From the IMG/VR virus record IMGVR_UViG_3300048772_000133, positions 1-64,000 of that record: 64,000 nt of DNA; one strand, 5' to 3'. The stretch is from a virus. The notes below the pieces were generated by a model. The model searched no databases. It was not told where the DNA came from and was given only the letters and a program-made list of their open reading frames with translations. A program made the position numbers and the translations under genes. This document shows positions 25,228-30,865 of the stretch, piece by piece. How positions within the stretch are numbered: position 1 is the stretch's first letter; every line of letters starts with the position of its first letter.

Positions 25228-25301
25228 TGGTAGGCGACTGTGGAATCTAACCACAATGACACCCCTATCGAGGGTGCGTCCTAACATTGGACGAGTCGCC
25301 C
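25228..25301 (-). tRNA. tRNA-like, anticodon GAT (Ile) likely
   Basis: Acceptor GGGCGAC/GTCGCCT with CCA. Anticodon stem CACCC/GGGTG leaves loop TCGATAG, that is GAT with C at position 33. The D-loop lacks GG and the T-loop is TTAGATT, so it may be degenerate. Confidence 0.5.
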
Positions 25302-25306
25302 GTAAA

Positions 25307-25382
25307 TGGTGTGGTCGGCAGGACTCGAACCTGCGGTGAACTGGGTGTAGGCCAGCCGATTTAGCCGCTAATCTACGACCAC
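25307..25382 (-). tRNA. tRNA-Val(TAC)
   Basis: Acceptor GTGGTCG/CGACCAC, stem GCTGG/CCAGT, loop CCTACAC (C33), canonical T-loop and CCA. Confidence 0.85.
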
Positions 25383-25387
25383 AGAAA

Positions 25388-25462
25388 TGGGGCGCGTAGC
25401 CGGAATCGAGCCGACATTCTGACCTTCGGAGGGTCGAGTTCTGTCCGTTGAACTATACGCGC
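25388..25462 (-). tRNA. tRNA-Arg(CCG)
   Basis: Acceptor GCGCGTA/TACGCGC, loop CTCCGAA, CCA encoded. One mismatch at the base of the anticodon stem. Confidence 0.85.
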
Positions 25463-25466
25463 AAAC

Positions 25467-25542
25467 TGGAACCGACCACGGGACTTCAACCCGCATCAAC
25501 TTCGTTAGGACCGAAGGGCTCTGTGCATTGAGCTAAGTCGGC
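25467..25542 (-). tRNA. tRNA-Arg(CCT)
   Basis: Anticodon stem CTTCG/CGAAG with loop GTCCTAA; acceptor GCCGACT with G-T pairs; CCA encoded. Confidence 0.85.
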
Positions 25543-25546
25543 GAAA

Positions 25547-25620
25547 TGGAAACCCCATCCGGAGTCAAACCGGAATCTAACGAATAGAAGCCGTTGCTCT
25601 CTTCCCTTGAGCTATGGGGT
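25547..25620 (-). tRNA. tRNA-Arg(TCT)
   Basis: Acceptor ACCCCAT/ATGGGGT, loop CTTCTAT, CCA encoded. Confidence 0.85.
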
Positions 25621-25627
25621 CAAAATT

Positions 25628-25703
25628 TGGTGCCTCGCCAGGGAATTGAACCCTGTCCAATCGGCTTAAAAGGCCGTTATGCCAGCCATCACACTCACGA
25701 GGC
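25628..25703 (-). tRNA. tRNA-Lys(TTT)
   Basis: Acceptor GCCTCGT/GCGAGGC, loop CTTTTAA, T-loop TTCAATT, CCA encoded. Confidence 0.85.
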
Positions 25704-25751
25704 AACGTTTGTCGTCCTCGGATTTTCGACTTGTCATAACGTCCTCCAAAA

Positions 25752-25828
25752 TGGTGGGTCGCCAGGAACTCGAATCCTGCTCTGTCGGGTAAGAACCGAC
25801 TGCTTCAAACCATCAAAGCTTGCAACCC
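25752..25828 (-). tRNA. tRNA-Lys(CTT)
   Basis: Acceptor GGGTTGC/GCGACCC, D-stem GCTT/AAGC, stem GTCGG/CCGAC, loop TTCTTAC, canonical T-loop, CCA. Confidence 0.85.
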
Positions 25829-25829
25829 G

Positions 25830-25923
25830 TGGTAGGCGACCAGGGGGTCGAACCCTGCCGTTGCGCTATTCGAGGCGCTCTCCCGGGGATATAAAGCCCA
25901 GCCGCACACCGATGCTATCGCCC
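25830..25923 (-). tRNA. Class II tRNA-like, anticodon unresolved
   Basis: About 94 nt with CCA; acceptor GGGCGAT/GTCGCCT and a canonical T-arm. A 5-bp stem CTGGG/CCCGG holds an unusual 9-nt loop CTTTATATC, followed by a GCGC/GCGC variable arm. Readings TTA (UAA suppressor) or TAT cannot be separated by eye. Its 5' end overlaps the stop codon of the gene at 25915-26289. Confidence 0.5.
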
Positions 25924-26289
25924 AAAACTTTTGTCCATTAACCGGACAATATCCTTCTTCAACTGTGCAACCTTCGCGGGCGGCATGTACAACTCGCCCT
26001 TCTTGACCAAGGCTATTCCTCCCTTTTTCACCGTGCCGCCTTTGTGAAAAGTAGCGGGAGACGCTTTGCTAAAATTGGGAGTCGGCAGGCTCGGGGTGTA
26101 GCTGGGGCCCGGGGCTTGCCTTGTATTCGCTTGTAGATCGTCTGTTGTTGCTGCGCGAGCAGCGGCGTTCTTGGCTTCAGCGGCCTGCATAGCAGAGCCC
26201 ACGGCCCCGACGGCGGACCCTACTTTCTGCTTAGTGGTCTGCGGTGTTTTGGAGTCCGGTTTGTCGGTGCCTACCATTGCGTTTGCCAC
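25915..26289 (-). CDS. Hypothetical protein within the tRNA cluster
   Basis: A 124-residue protein: Ala-rich helical first half, then a basic C-terminal part (HKGGTVKKGGIALVKKGELYMPPAKVAQLKKDIVRLM) like small phage head proteins that contain a G-x-x-x-V-x-x-G-E hinge. The stop codon TAG lies inside the 5' end of the next tRNA, and a motif copy (25933-25947) lies within the last codons. Unknown function. Confidence 0.65.
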   Translation of the reverse strand: MANAMVGTDKPDSKTPQTTKQKVGSAVGAVGSAMQAAEAKNAAARAATTDDLQANTRQAPGPSYTPSLPTPNFSKASPATFHKGGTVKKGGIALVKKGELYMPPAKVAQLKKDIVRLMDKSFGR

Positions 26290-26309
26290 GTATTCTCCTT
26301 GTGTTGTCT

Positions 26310-26383
26310 TGGTGCCGCACGAGCTAATCGAAAGCTAACTCCGAAGTCCTTATGAGAGACTCGTCCAACCTTTGGTGCGCGGC
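26310..26383 (-). tRNA. tRNA-Met(CAT), or Ile2
   Basis: Acceptor GCCGCGC/GTGCGGC, stem AGTCT/GGACT, loop CTCATAA, canonical T-loop, CCA. A CAT anticodon can also be Ile if C34 is modified. Confidence 0.85.
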
Positions 26384-26429
26384 TTACGCAAACTGCGTAC
26401 ATTTGTACTCAAAACGAGTACATTCAAAA

Positions 26430-26504
26430 TGGCAGGAGATGTAGGATTTTAACCTACAAGTTCCGTTTTGGAGACGGACAGTTTGACATTGAGCTTAATC
26501 TCCC
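26430..26504 (-). tRNA. tRNA-Trp(CCA)
   Basis: Acceptor GGGAGAT/ATCTCCT, stem TCCGT/ACGGA, loop CTCCAAA, encoded CCA. Confidence 0.85.
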
Positions 26505-26511
26505 GTAAAAC

Positions 26512-26586
26512 TGGTGCCCGGTAGAGGAGTCTAACCTCTGTCTCGAAGTTCGTAGCTTCGTGTCTTATACGTTATACGAACCGGAC
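26512..26586 (-). tRNA. tRNA-Arg(ACG)
   Basis: Acceptor GTCCGGT/ACCGGGC, stem CGAAG/CTTCG, loop CTACGAA, CCA. A34 would need deamination to inosine by host TadA. Confidence 0.85.
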
Positions 26587-26587
26587 T

Positions 26588-26656
26588 CAGCGCGAATCGA
26601 ATCGAACGATTTCCACGAGCATCCGAGGCTCGGAGGCGACCACTACCCCACGCACT
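26588..26656 (-). tRNA. tRNA-like with CGG anticodon (Pro)
   Basis: Acceptor AGTGCG/CGCGCT, D-stem GGGG/CCTC, stem CGAGC/GCTCG, loop CTCGGAT, T-arm AATCG-TTCGATT-CGATT. No CCA encoded, and A1-U72 is not typical for bacterial tRNA-Pro. Confidence 0.6.
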
Positions 26657-26664
26657 GCTTAATA

Positions 26665-26740
26665 TGGTCAGCGGGCCGGGCTCCGCTTCCGGGACACGTG
26701 CTTCCGGAGCACGGAGGTTACTAGGCTACACTACCCACTG
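26665..26740 (-). tRNA. tRNA-Pro(CGG), atypical
   Basis: C1-G72 acceptor typical of bacterial tRNA-Pro, stem CGTGC/GCACG, loop TCCGGAA with C33, CCA present. The T-loop is non-canonical. Confidence 0.6.
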
Positions 26741-26746
26741 ATAAAT

Positions 26747-26820
26747 TGGTCTGGGAGGGGAATTATGCTATCCCGACACAAGCTTCCAGAGCTTGGATGT
26801 TTCTTCTACACTACTCCCAG
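26747..26820 (-). tRNA. tRNA-Pro(TGG), atypical
   Basis: Acceptor CTGGGAG/CTCCCAG, stem CAAGC/GCTTG, loop TCTGGAA with C33, CCA present. The T-loop (AGCATAA) lacks TTC. Confidence 0.65.
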
Positions 26821-26821
26821 G

Positions 26822-26898
26822 TGGTCAGGGCGGTGGGAAATCGAACCCACTCCACAAGTCTCCCAGACTTGGATGCACAACCTCTACACTACACCCTG
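26822..26898 (-). tRNA. tRNA-Pro(GGG)
   Basis: Acceptor CAGGGTG/CGCCCTG, stem CAAGT/ACTTG, loop CTGGGAG (U33 normal), canonical T-arm, CCA. Confidence 0.85.
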
Positions 26899-26906
26899 AT
26901 AAAACA

Positions 26907-26984
26907 TGGTGCGGATTCAGCGAATCGAACGCTGTTCTTTCGCTCTTCAGGCGAACGCTAAATCACCAGACTAGCTCAATCCGC
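26907..26984 (-). tRNA. tRNA-Phe(GAA)
   Basis: Acceptor GCGGATT/AATCCGC, stem TTCGC/GCGAA, loop CTGAAGA, CCA. Confidence 0.9.
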
Positions 26985-27152
26985 AAAACTGTGCGTGGTC
27001 TCTCCCCGCCGTCACTCCACTCAGCCCCAGGCGATCAACGGGAGACTGCTGCCGCAGGTGTCGCGGTTCTCAGCTTTGGTGGACCAGGAGGGGCTTGATT
27101 CCTCGCGCAGACGCTTGCATCCATCTGAAAGTACTGGCCCATTGTTAAACCA

Positions 27153-27377
27153 CTACCAAATATCCCATGCCACAGTCTTTTTCACAGCAGGCATTTCTTT
27201 CTCCTGCGCGACTGCTGCCGTTGCAGCACGTCGATACTTGCGATTCCTGATCTTTGCCCAGGATTTACGCCCCGGCCATGCTCCACCATAAGCGCCAGGA
27301 TAACCACAGAGTTTGCGCCACGCCTCACGAGTCGCTTCCTGTATCTTCCAAGGCATCGTGTTAATCGTTCGGGACAC
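27153..27377 (-). CDS. Small basic protein in the tRNA cluster
   Basis: A 74-residue protein with a GTG start (GAGGAG site just upstream). Contains MPWKIQEATREAWRKLCGYP and a basic Arg/Lys core, ending AVKKTVAWDIW. Likely nucleic-acid-binding from charge; not recognised. The stretch 26985-27152 before it holds only unresolved sequence with tRNA-like fragments. Confidence 0.6.
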   Translation of the reverse strand: MSRTINTMPWKIQEATREAWRKLCGYPGAYGGAWPGRKSWAKIRNRKYRRAATAAVAQEKEMPAVKKTVAWDIW

Positions 27378-27450
27378 AACTTACTCCTCAAACTTGGTGG
27401 AGCCTGTTGTCAGCCACCGGATCGCGCCCGGCCCCATGATGGTTTACATT

Positions 27451-27525
27451 TGGTGGAAAAGAGGAGAATCGAACTCCTACCTACTGGGTGCAGACCAGTC
27501 GTGCTCCCATTACCACTACTTCCCC
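27451..27525 (-). tRNA. tRNA-Ala(TGC)
   Basis: Acceptor GGGGAAG/CTTTTCC carries the G3-U70 alanine identity pair; stem ACTGG/CCAGT, loop TCTGCAC with C33; canonical T-loop; CCA. Confidence 0.85.
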
Positions 27526-27559
27526 ACATTTCAAACTTACGCCGAGGTCCTACCTTAGA

Positions 27560-27700
27560 TGATGGTGCGGAACTCACCGCATATTCCAGGGAGAGTCGAA
27601 CTCCCGTTTCTCGGCGCTTCTCGCCAGACGCTTTACCCAAAGCTACTAGGTGGTTTTACCCGGGCCTAGTCCGGACTCGAACCGGATTCTTCTGGCTGCT
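27560..27700 (-). ncRNA. Unresolved tRNA-like fragments
   Basis: Contains two canonical T-arms (GGGAG-TTCGACT-CTCCC and TCCGG-TTCGAGT-CCGGA) and a D-arm, but no continuous cloverleaf with matching acceptor. Probably decayed or rearranged tRNA genes. Confidence 0.4.
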
Positions 27701-27776
27701 TGGAGGGAAGGGGACGAGTTGAACGTCCTAGAGAGTGGATTCACAGACCACCGCCGCACCGTTTGGCTTCCGACCC
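27701..27776 (-). tRNA. tRNA-His(GTG)
   Basis: Stem GTGGT/TCCAC around loop CTGTGAA, perfect T-arm GGACG-TTCAACT-CGTCC, CCA. Two mismatches in the acceptor stem lower confidence. Confidence 0.7.
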
Positions 27777-27779
27777 AAA

Positions 27780-27960
27780 ATTTTCCGAGCTTTAGGCTGA
27801 TCTGCTGGCCAGCTAAAGGGCTAGGCCCACGATCAACTTTTCACTGCACCCTATTTCTAGGGGGTACCCGGTGTAGGACTTGTTGTCCATTACCTGGACG
27901 AATCTTGAAGCAAGGTTTACTCTGAAACCCGGCAGAAAAGTCAGACCACTTCGTTTGGTA
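27780..27960 (-). ncRNA. Structured RNA of unknown type
   Basis: On the minus strand a CCCTA-GAAA-TAGGG tetraloop hairpin, a CTTTAG/CTAAAG helix enclosing CTGGCCAG, and a motif copy (27885-27899). No anticodon arm is seen. Not a recognised family. Confidence 0.4.
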
Positions 27961-27983
27961 GAACCAGGCAGGTGTCGCCTGTG

Positions 27984-28058
27984 TGGAGCGCCCGGACAGA
28001 TTCAAACTGCCTTCTCCCGGGTACAGGCCGGGCGAATCTTCTGGTATTCTTCAGGCGC
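27984..28058 (-). tRNA. tRNA-Thr(TGT)
   Basis: Acceptor GCGCCTG/CGGGCGC, stem CCCGG/CCGGG, loop CCTGTAC with C33, CCA. Directly downstream of the promoter at 28076-28105. Confidence 0.85.
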
Positions 28059-28075
28059 AAATCTCAACTAAAGAC

Positions 28076-28105
28076 ATTGTACCACAGCAGTCTTCAGCTT
28101 GTCAA
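28076..28105 (-). promoter_or_regulatory. Promoter inside the tRNA cluster
   Basis: Minus strand TTGACA, 18 nt, TACAAT, with TGG before the -10. It would drive tRNA-Thr(TGT) and the tRNAs and genes to its left. Confidence 0.7.
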
Positions 28106-28127
28106 CAACTATTTCAGAAAAACTTTG

Positions 28128-28201
28128 TGGAGCCGACGAGGGGAGTTCAACCCCTATTTCTGACGTACCAGGTCAGCGTTGTAGCGTTGAACCACATCGG
28201 C
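28128..28201 (-). tRNA. tRNA-Thr(GGT)
   Basis: Acceptor GCCGATG/CGTCGGC, stem CTGAC/GTCAG, loop CTGGTAC, CCA. Confidence 0.9.
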
Positions 28202-28202
28202 T

Positions 28203-28276
28203 TGGAGCCCGGTCGGGGAATTCAACCCCGGTCTTCGCGGTACGAAGGCGAAAGTCTAGCACTGACCTAACCAGGC
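28203..28276 (-). tRNA. tRNA-Thr(CGT)
   Basis: Acceptor GCCTGGT/ACCGGGC, anticodon stem TTCGC/GCGAA with an extra C-C mismatch closing loop TTCGTAC; T-arm perfect; CCA. A motif copy follows at 28280-28294. Confidence 0.75.
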
Positions 28277-28294
28277 GTTGTCCATTATCTGGAC

Positions 28295-28478
28295 GAAACA
28301 TTGCCGCTTGAGGGCCGGATGCTTCCCCGGCTTTTACGAACCGCGTGGTAGGGCGGCCAACCTCGGAGTGCGCATCTCCTGCGGCAAACTAATCGCGCCG
28401 TTCCGACCTGCTTAGACCTTCCATAGAAGGCGAGGTTTGCAACCCTCGACAGGCACCTTTCTGGATACTGCGCGAACT
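28295..28478 (-). ncRNA. Overlapping tRNA-like sequences
   Basis: 28346-28409 folds with acceptor AGGTCGG/CCGCCCT, D-stem CGGC/GCCG and a GGAG/CTCC anticodon arm reading GCG (Arg), CCA, but no T-arm. To its right is a GTTGCAAA loop (Cys-like) with a CCTTC/GAAGG hairpin. Neither is a standard tRNA. Confidence 0.4.
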
Positions 28479-28553
28479 TGGAGCGAAGGACCAGACTCGA
28501 ACTGGCGTCTACGGACTGGCAATCCGAGGTACTAGCCGCTGTACGACCTTCGC
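28479..28553 (-). tRNA. tRNA-Gly(GCC)
   Basis: Acceptor GCGAAGG/CCTTCGC, CGGA/TCCG anticodon stem, loop TTGCCAG, canonical T-loop, CCA. Confidence 0.9.
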
Positions 28554-28558
28554 AAAAA

Positions 28559-28633
28559 TGGCAGGGGGTACTGGAATTGAACCAGTCTTCAGGGCTTCAA
28601 AGACCCTTACCTAAACCAATCGGTCAACCCCCT
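28559..28633 (-). tRNA. tRNA-Gln(TTG)
   Basis: Acceptor AGGGGGT/ACCCCCT, stem AGGGT/GCCCT, loop CTTTGAA, CCA. Confidence 0.9.
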
Positions 28634-28638
28634 AAACT

Positions 28639-28712
28639 TGGCTCGGGCAGATGGAATCCAACCACCGCCATTCGGGTCAGAGCCGAATGTCCTAGCACTA
28701 AACGATGCCCGA
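28639..28712 (-). tRNA. tRNA-Gln(CTG)
   Basis: Acceptor TCGGGCA/TGCCCGA, stem TTCGG/CCGAA, loop CTCTGAC, CCA. Confidence 0.9.
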
Positions 28713-28720
28713 TTAAATTT

Positions 28721-28796
28721 TGGCTCACCCGGAGGGCCACGATCCCCCAACCTCTCGGTTAACAGCCGAGCGTTCTGCCAATTGAACTACAGGTGA
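28721..28796 (-). tRNA. tRNA-Asn(GTT)
   Basis: Acceptor TCACCTG/CGGGTGA, stem CTCGG/CCGAG, loop CTGTTAA, CCA. The T-loop (ATCGTGG) is atypical. Confidence 0.8.
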
Positions 28797-28806
28797 ACAT
28801 TAAACT

Positions 28807-28883
28807 TGGTAGGGTTGATGGAGCTTGCATCCATTAGGGCCTGCGTGAAGGGCAGGGTGCTCGACTACTTTGCATTCAACCCC
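28807..28883 (-). tRNA. tRNA-Glu(TTC)
   Basis: Acceptor GGGGTTG/CAACCCT, stem CCTGC/GCAGG, loop CCTTCAC with C33, T-loop TGCAAGC, CCA. Confidence 0.8.
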
Positions 28884-28884
28884 A

Positions 28885-28975
28885 AAACTAAAACGGATGG
28901 TGGCCCTACACTTCTTACGCCACTGTCGATGAGGCTTAACTTCCCCTCGTTGCCGAGTGTTGCATCCGTTTAACT
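28885..28975 (-). ncRNA. Structured RNA closed by a 9-bp helix
   Basis: AAACGGATG and CATCCGTTT pair exactly and enclose a CTCG-GCAA-CGAG tetraloop hairpin and a GAGG/CCTC stem. Located between two tRNA-Glu genes. No anticodon arm. Unknown RNA. Confidence 0.45.
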
Positions 28976-29049
28976 TGGCGGCCTACCAGGGAGTCAAACC
29001 CTGATCGTGAGGATGAGGACCTCACATCCTGTCGTTAGAAGAGTAGGCC
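28976..29049 (-). tRNA. tRNA-Glu(CTC)
   Basis: Acceptor GGCCTAC/GTAGGCC, stem TGAGG/CCTCA, loop TCCTCAT with C33, T-loop TTTGACT, CCA. Confidence 0.8.
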
Positions 29050-29323
29050 AAAACATGGCCGACTTACATCCCGAAGGAAAGCGGCAAAACTTTGCCGGTC
29101 TTTCCCGGCGGTCAGGAGTAGCACTAATCGAGCCTTCTTAACCACGCTCGGGTGGAACCATCAAGGTGAGGGGTTGCCCACGGTTTCCAAACCGTCTCGT
29201 TACTGGACTTCGCTGTGCTCACCACAGCCGCCCTATCCGAGTAGCGCGGAAGAAGGGTGCTCAATTAGCTCCTTGAGACGGAGGGGAGCCTGTACAAGCC
29301 TACCGGCGGGTACAACATCAAAA
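29050..29323 (-). ncRNA. Structured region without a resolved tRNA
   Basis: Dense in GC hairpins (ACGG/CCGT with GGA in the loop; GGG-CAA-CCC; GCCGG/CCGGC). Starts (minus strand) with TTTTGATGTTGTACC, a leader shared in variant form with the region 29851-30096. May be aberrant class II tRNAs (Ser-like, GGA) or other RNAs. Confidence 0.35.
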
Positions 29324-29402
29324 TGGCGCGAGCGAGGGGACTCGAACCCCCGAATAAATCCTCATGGACAGTGAGGTGCAGTTGCCGCTGTGCTACGCCC
29401 GC
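29324..29402 (-). tRNA. tRNA-Asp(GTC)
   Basis: Acceptor GCGGGCG/CGCTCGC, stem CCTCA/TGAGG, loop CTGTCCA, canonical T-loop, CCA. Confidence 0.9.
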
Positions 29403-29563
29403 GTAAGATTGTACTCCAGATTATAAGAGATGAATTTTATCACATCTCCCGCTGCCGGGGTATTAAGTCCATTGTCTGGATGAAGTTCGCAGTATTTGTC
29501 CCACGCAGTCTTGTGCGGACATGGTCTGCTGTAATAATTAGAAATACATTCTTCCAGATTCAT
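29393..29563 (-). CDS. Small Cys-containing protein in the tRNA cluster
   Basis: A 56-residue protein starting MNLEECISNYYSRPCPHKTA with a GAGGAA site. Its TAG stop is formed by the first bases of tRNA-Asp, so gene and tRNA overlap by 10 nt. A degenerate motif copy (29467-29481) is in the coding region (PDNGL). Function unknown. Confidence 0.65.
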   Translation of the reverse strand: MNLEECISNYYSRPCPHKTAWDKYCELHPDNGLNTPAAGDVIKFISYNLEYNLTRA

Positions 29564-29575
29564 GCTTCCTCAAAT

Positions 29576-29652
29576 TGGTTCAGGGAGGGCGATTCGAACG
29601 CCGCTATTCATTCGAGCTTATGAGGCTGAATGCCACACCAACGGGCCCCTGT
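29576..29652 (-). tRNA. tRNA-Met(CAT), possibly initiator
   Basis: Loop CTCATAA; acceptor has a mismatch at 1-72 (A-A) followed by CAGGGG/TCCCTG pairing, reminiscent of the unpaired 1-72 of initiator tRNA, although the three G-C pairs of an initiator anticodon stem are not present. T-arm canonical, CCA. Confidence 0.75.
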
Positions 29653-29673
29653 ATAAACATTATACCACAAAAC

Positions 29674-29764
29674 TGGTGCAAGCAGAGGGATTCGAACCCC
29701 CAATGTCATCAAAGATAATCCAGATTTACAGTCTGGCGCACCCAACCGTATGTGCCTTACTTGC
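29674..29764 (-). tRNA. tRNA-Tyr(GTA)
   Basis: Acceptor GCAAGTA/TGCTTGC, stem CCAGA/TCTGG, loop CTGTAAA, long variable arm as in bacterial Tyr, CCA. Confidence 0.9.
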
Positions 29765-29765
29765 G

Positions 29766-29850
29766 TGGAGGAGAGCAGCCGAATCGAACGGCCATCCTTG
29801 CGGAGCCCCGGTTTTCAAGACCGGCTGTATCACCATCAACAGTGCTCTCC
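29766..29850 (-). tRNA. tRNA-Ser(TGA)
   Basis: Acceptor GGAGAGC/GCTCTCC, stem CCGGT/ACCGG, loop CTTGAAA, variable arm with GCAA loop, CCA. Confidence 0.9.
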
Positions 29851-30096
29851 AAAACTTACCGCAATCCCTGCGGCCTCACTTTCTGAGCGGTTCAGAGGAA
29901 GTGTGTTCAGTAACCCCGAATCCAGGGTGAGCCTTACAGACCGCTAGCGGTACAACGTCAAAACTTAACTCCCCGACTTCTACGCGACACCTTGCTGAGC
30001 TTGTCAGGGCCAGCCGGGCTCGGGGAACCGGGTCATATTCCAACCCTTTGACAAGGGAATAAGGAACAGGGGACGACCGGCGGCACACGTCAAACA
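29851..30096 (-). ncRNA. Two unresolved tRNA-like RNAs
   Basis: Both begin (minus strand) near TTTTGACGT and contain short anticodon-like hairpins (ACCC...GGGT; CCCTTGTCAAAGGG) but lack standard T-loops and CCA. One has a TACCGC/GCGGTA closing helix. Related to 29050-29323 by the shared leader. Confidence 0.35.
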
Positions 30097-30183
30097 TGGC
30101 GGAAGATGAAGTATCGAAACCTTGTCCATTATCTGGACAGCACCGGGTTCGAGCCGGTTTGGGCACCTTGCCCGCCATCTTCC
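30097..30183 (-). tRNA. tRNA-Ser(CGA) with the dispersed motif as variable arm
   Basis: Acceptor GGAAGAT/ATCTTCC, stem ACCGG/CCGGT, loop CTCGAAC, CCA. The variable arm is an exact motif copy (30124-30138), GTCC-AGATAAT-GGAC on the transcript, where sister tRNA-Ser genes have tetraloop hairpins. The T-stem has two mismatches. Confidence 0.7.
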
Positions 30184-30188
30184 TAAAA

Positions 30189-30274
30189 TGGCGGAAAGTA
30201 CAGAACTCGAATCTGAATCCTTGCGGATCGCACCGCTTTCCAAGCGGGCCCAGGCCCTGCCCGGTCTACTTTCC
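30189..30274 (-). tRNA. tRNA-Ser(GGA)
   Basis: Acceptor GGAAAGT/ACTTTCC, CCGC/GCGG stem, loop TTGGAAA, long variable arm, canonical T-loop, CCA. Confidence 0.9.
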
Positions 30275-30320
30275 ATTAAGGAAAAACTACCTACTTTTTC
30301 TTGCACAAAACTTGACAAAA

Positions 30321-30408
30321 TGGCGGAAGAGGGGAGACTCGAACTCCCAATACCCGAAGGTATCGCTGCCTTAGCAGAGCAGTGCAGTACCAATTGTGCC
30401 ACTCTTCC
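30321..30408 (-). tRNA. tRNA-Ser(GCT)
   Basis: Acceptor GGAAGAG/CTCTTCC, stem CTGCT/GGCAG, loop CTGCTAA, UUCG-capped variable arm, CCA. Confidence 0.9.
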
Positions 30409-30413
30409 AAACT

Positions 30414-30496
30414 TGGTGCCGATGAGGGGGATCGAACCCCTACCCCGAAGGACTAGGTTTTGAATCTAGCGTGGCTCCCAATTACACCACATCGGC
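30414..30496 (-). tRNA. tRNA-Leu(CAA)
   Basis: Acceptor GCCGATG/CATCGGC, loop TTCAAAA, UUCG-type variable arm, canonical T-loop, CCA. Confidence 0.9.
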
Positions 30497-30500
30497 AAAG

Positions 30501-30671
30501 CTACTCTTCGTCACACCCGACGTACTCAGACAAAGCGTCGGCAGCCTCGACGTAAGCCCGGCGAAGTTTGTGAAACTCTTCGTCCTTGACTTCGGAAAAA
30601 TCACTGTAATTCCGGAAGGCATAATCGAAGCCTTCGTTCTCGACGCAAGCTGCAACTTCCCAGAGCTTCAT
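30501..30671 (-). CDS. Small acidic protein between tRNA-Leu genes
   Basis: A 56-residue protein starting MKLWEVAACVENEGFDYAF with a full AGGAGG site. Acidic and helical (SEVKDEEFHKLRRAYVEAAD). Inserted between tRNA genes and likely on the same transcript. Unrecognised. Confidence 0.7.
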   Translation of the reverse strand: MKLWEVAACVENEGFDYAFRNYSDFSEVKDEEFHKLRRAYVEAADALSEYVGCDEE

Positions 30672-30686
30672 CTTTCCTCCTAATCT

Positions 30687-30772
30687 TGGTGCGGTTGAAG
30701 AGAGTCGAACTCTTACGCTTGTTACGGCGTCTGGTTCTGAGCCAGGTGCGTCTGCCATTCCGCCACAACCGC
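30687..30772 (-). tRNA. tRNA-Leu(CAG)
   Basis: Acceptor GCGGTTG/CAACCGC, CTGG/CCAG stem, loop CTCAGAA, long variable arm, CCA. Confidence 0.9.
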
Positions 30773-30773
30773 G

Positions 30774-30850
30774 TGGTGCCGTCGAGCGGATTCGAACCGC
30801 CACTCAATATCTTCTCAGAATATCCCCTCTGCCAATTGGGGTACGACGGC
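30774..30850 (-). tRNA. tRNA with GAG anticodon (Leu), short variable loop
   Basis: Acceptor GCCGTCG/CGACGGC, stem ATATT/GATAT, loop CTGAGAA, canonical T-loop, CCA. It lacks the long variable arm expected of bacterial tRNA-Leu, so identity is uncertain. Confidence 0.7.
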
Positions 30851-30865
30851 GATTCCGTTCCATCT

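Noticed and set aside
25228-25301. Dispersed motif copy in the D-arm of this tRNA-like gene (GTCCTAACATTGGAC)
   Set aside because: The arms match but the core lacks the conserved TAAT placement, so it is more likely an ordinary D-stem.
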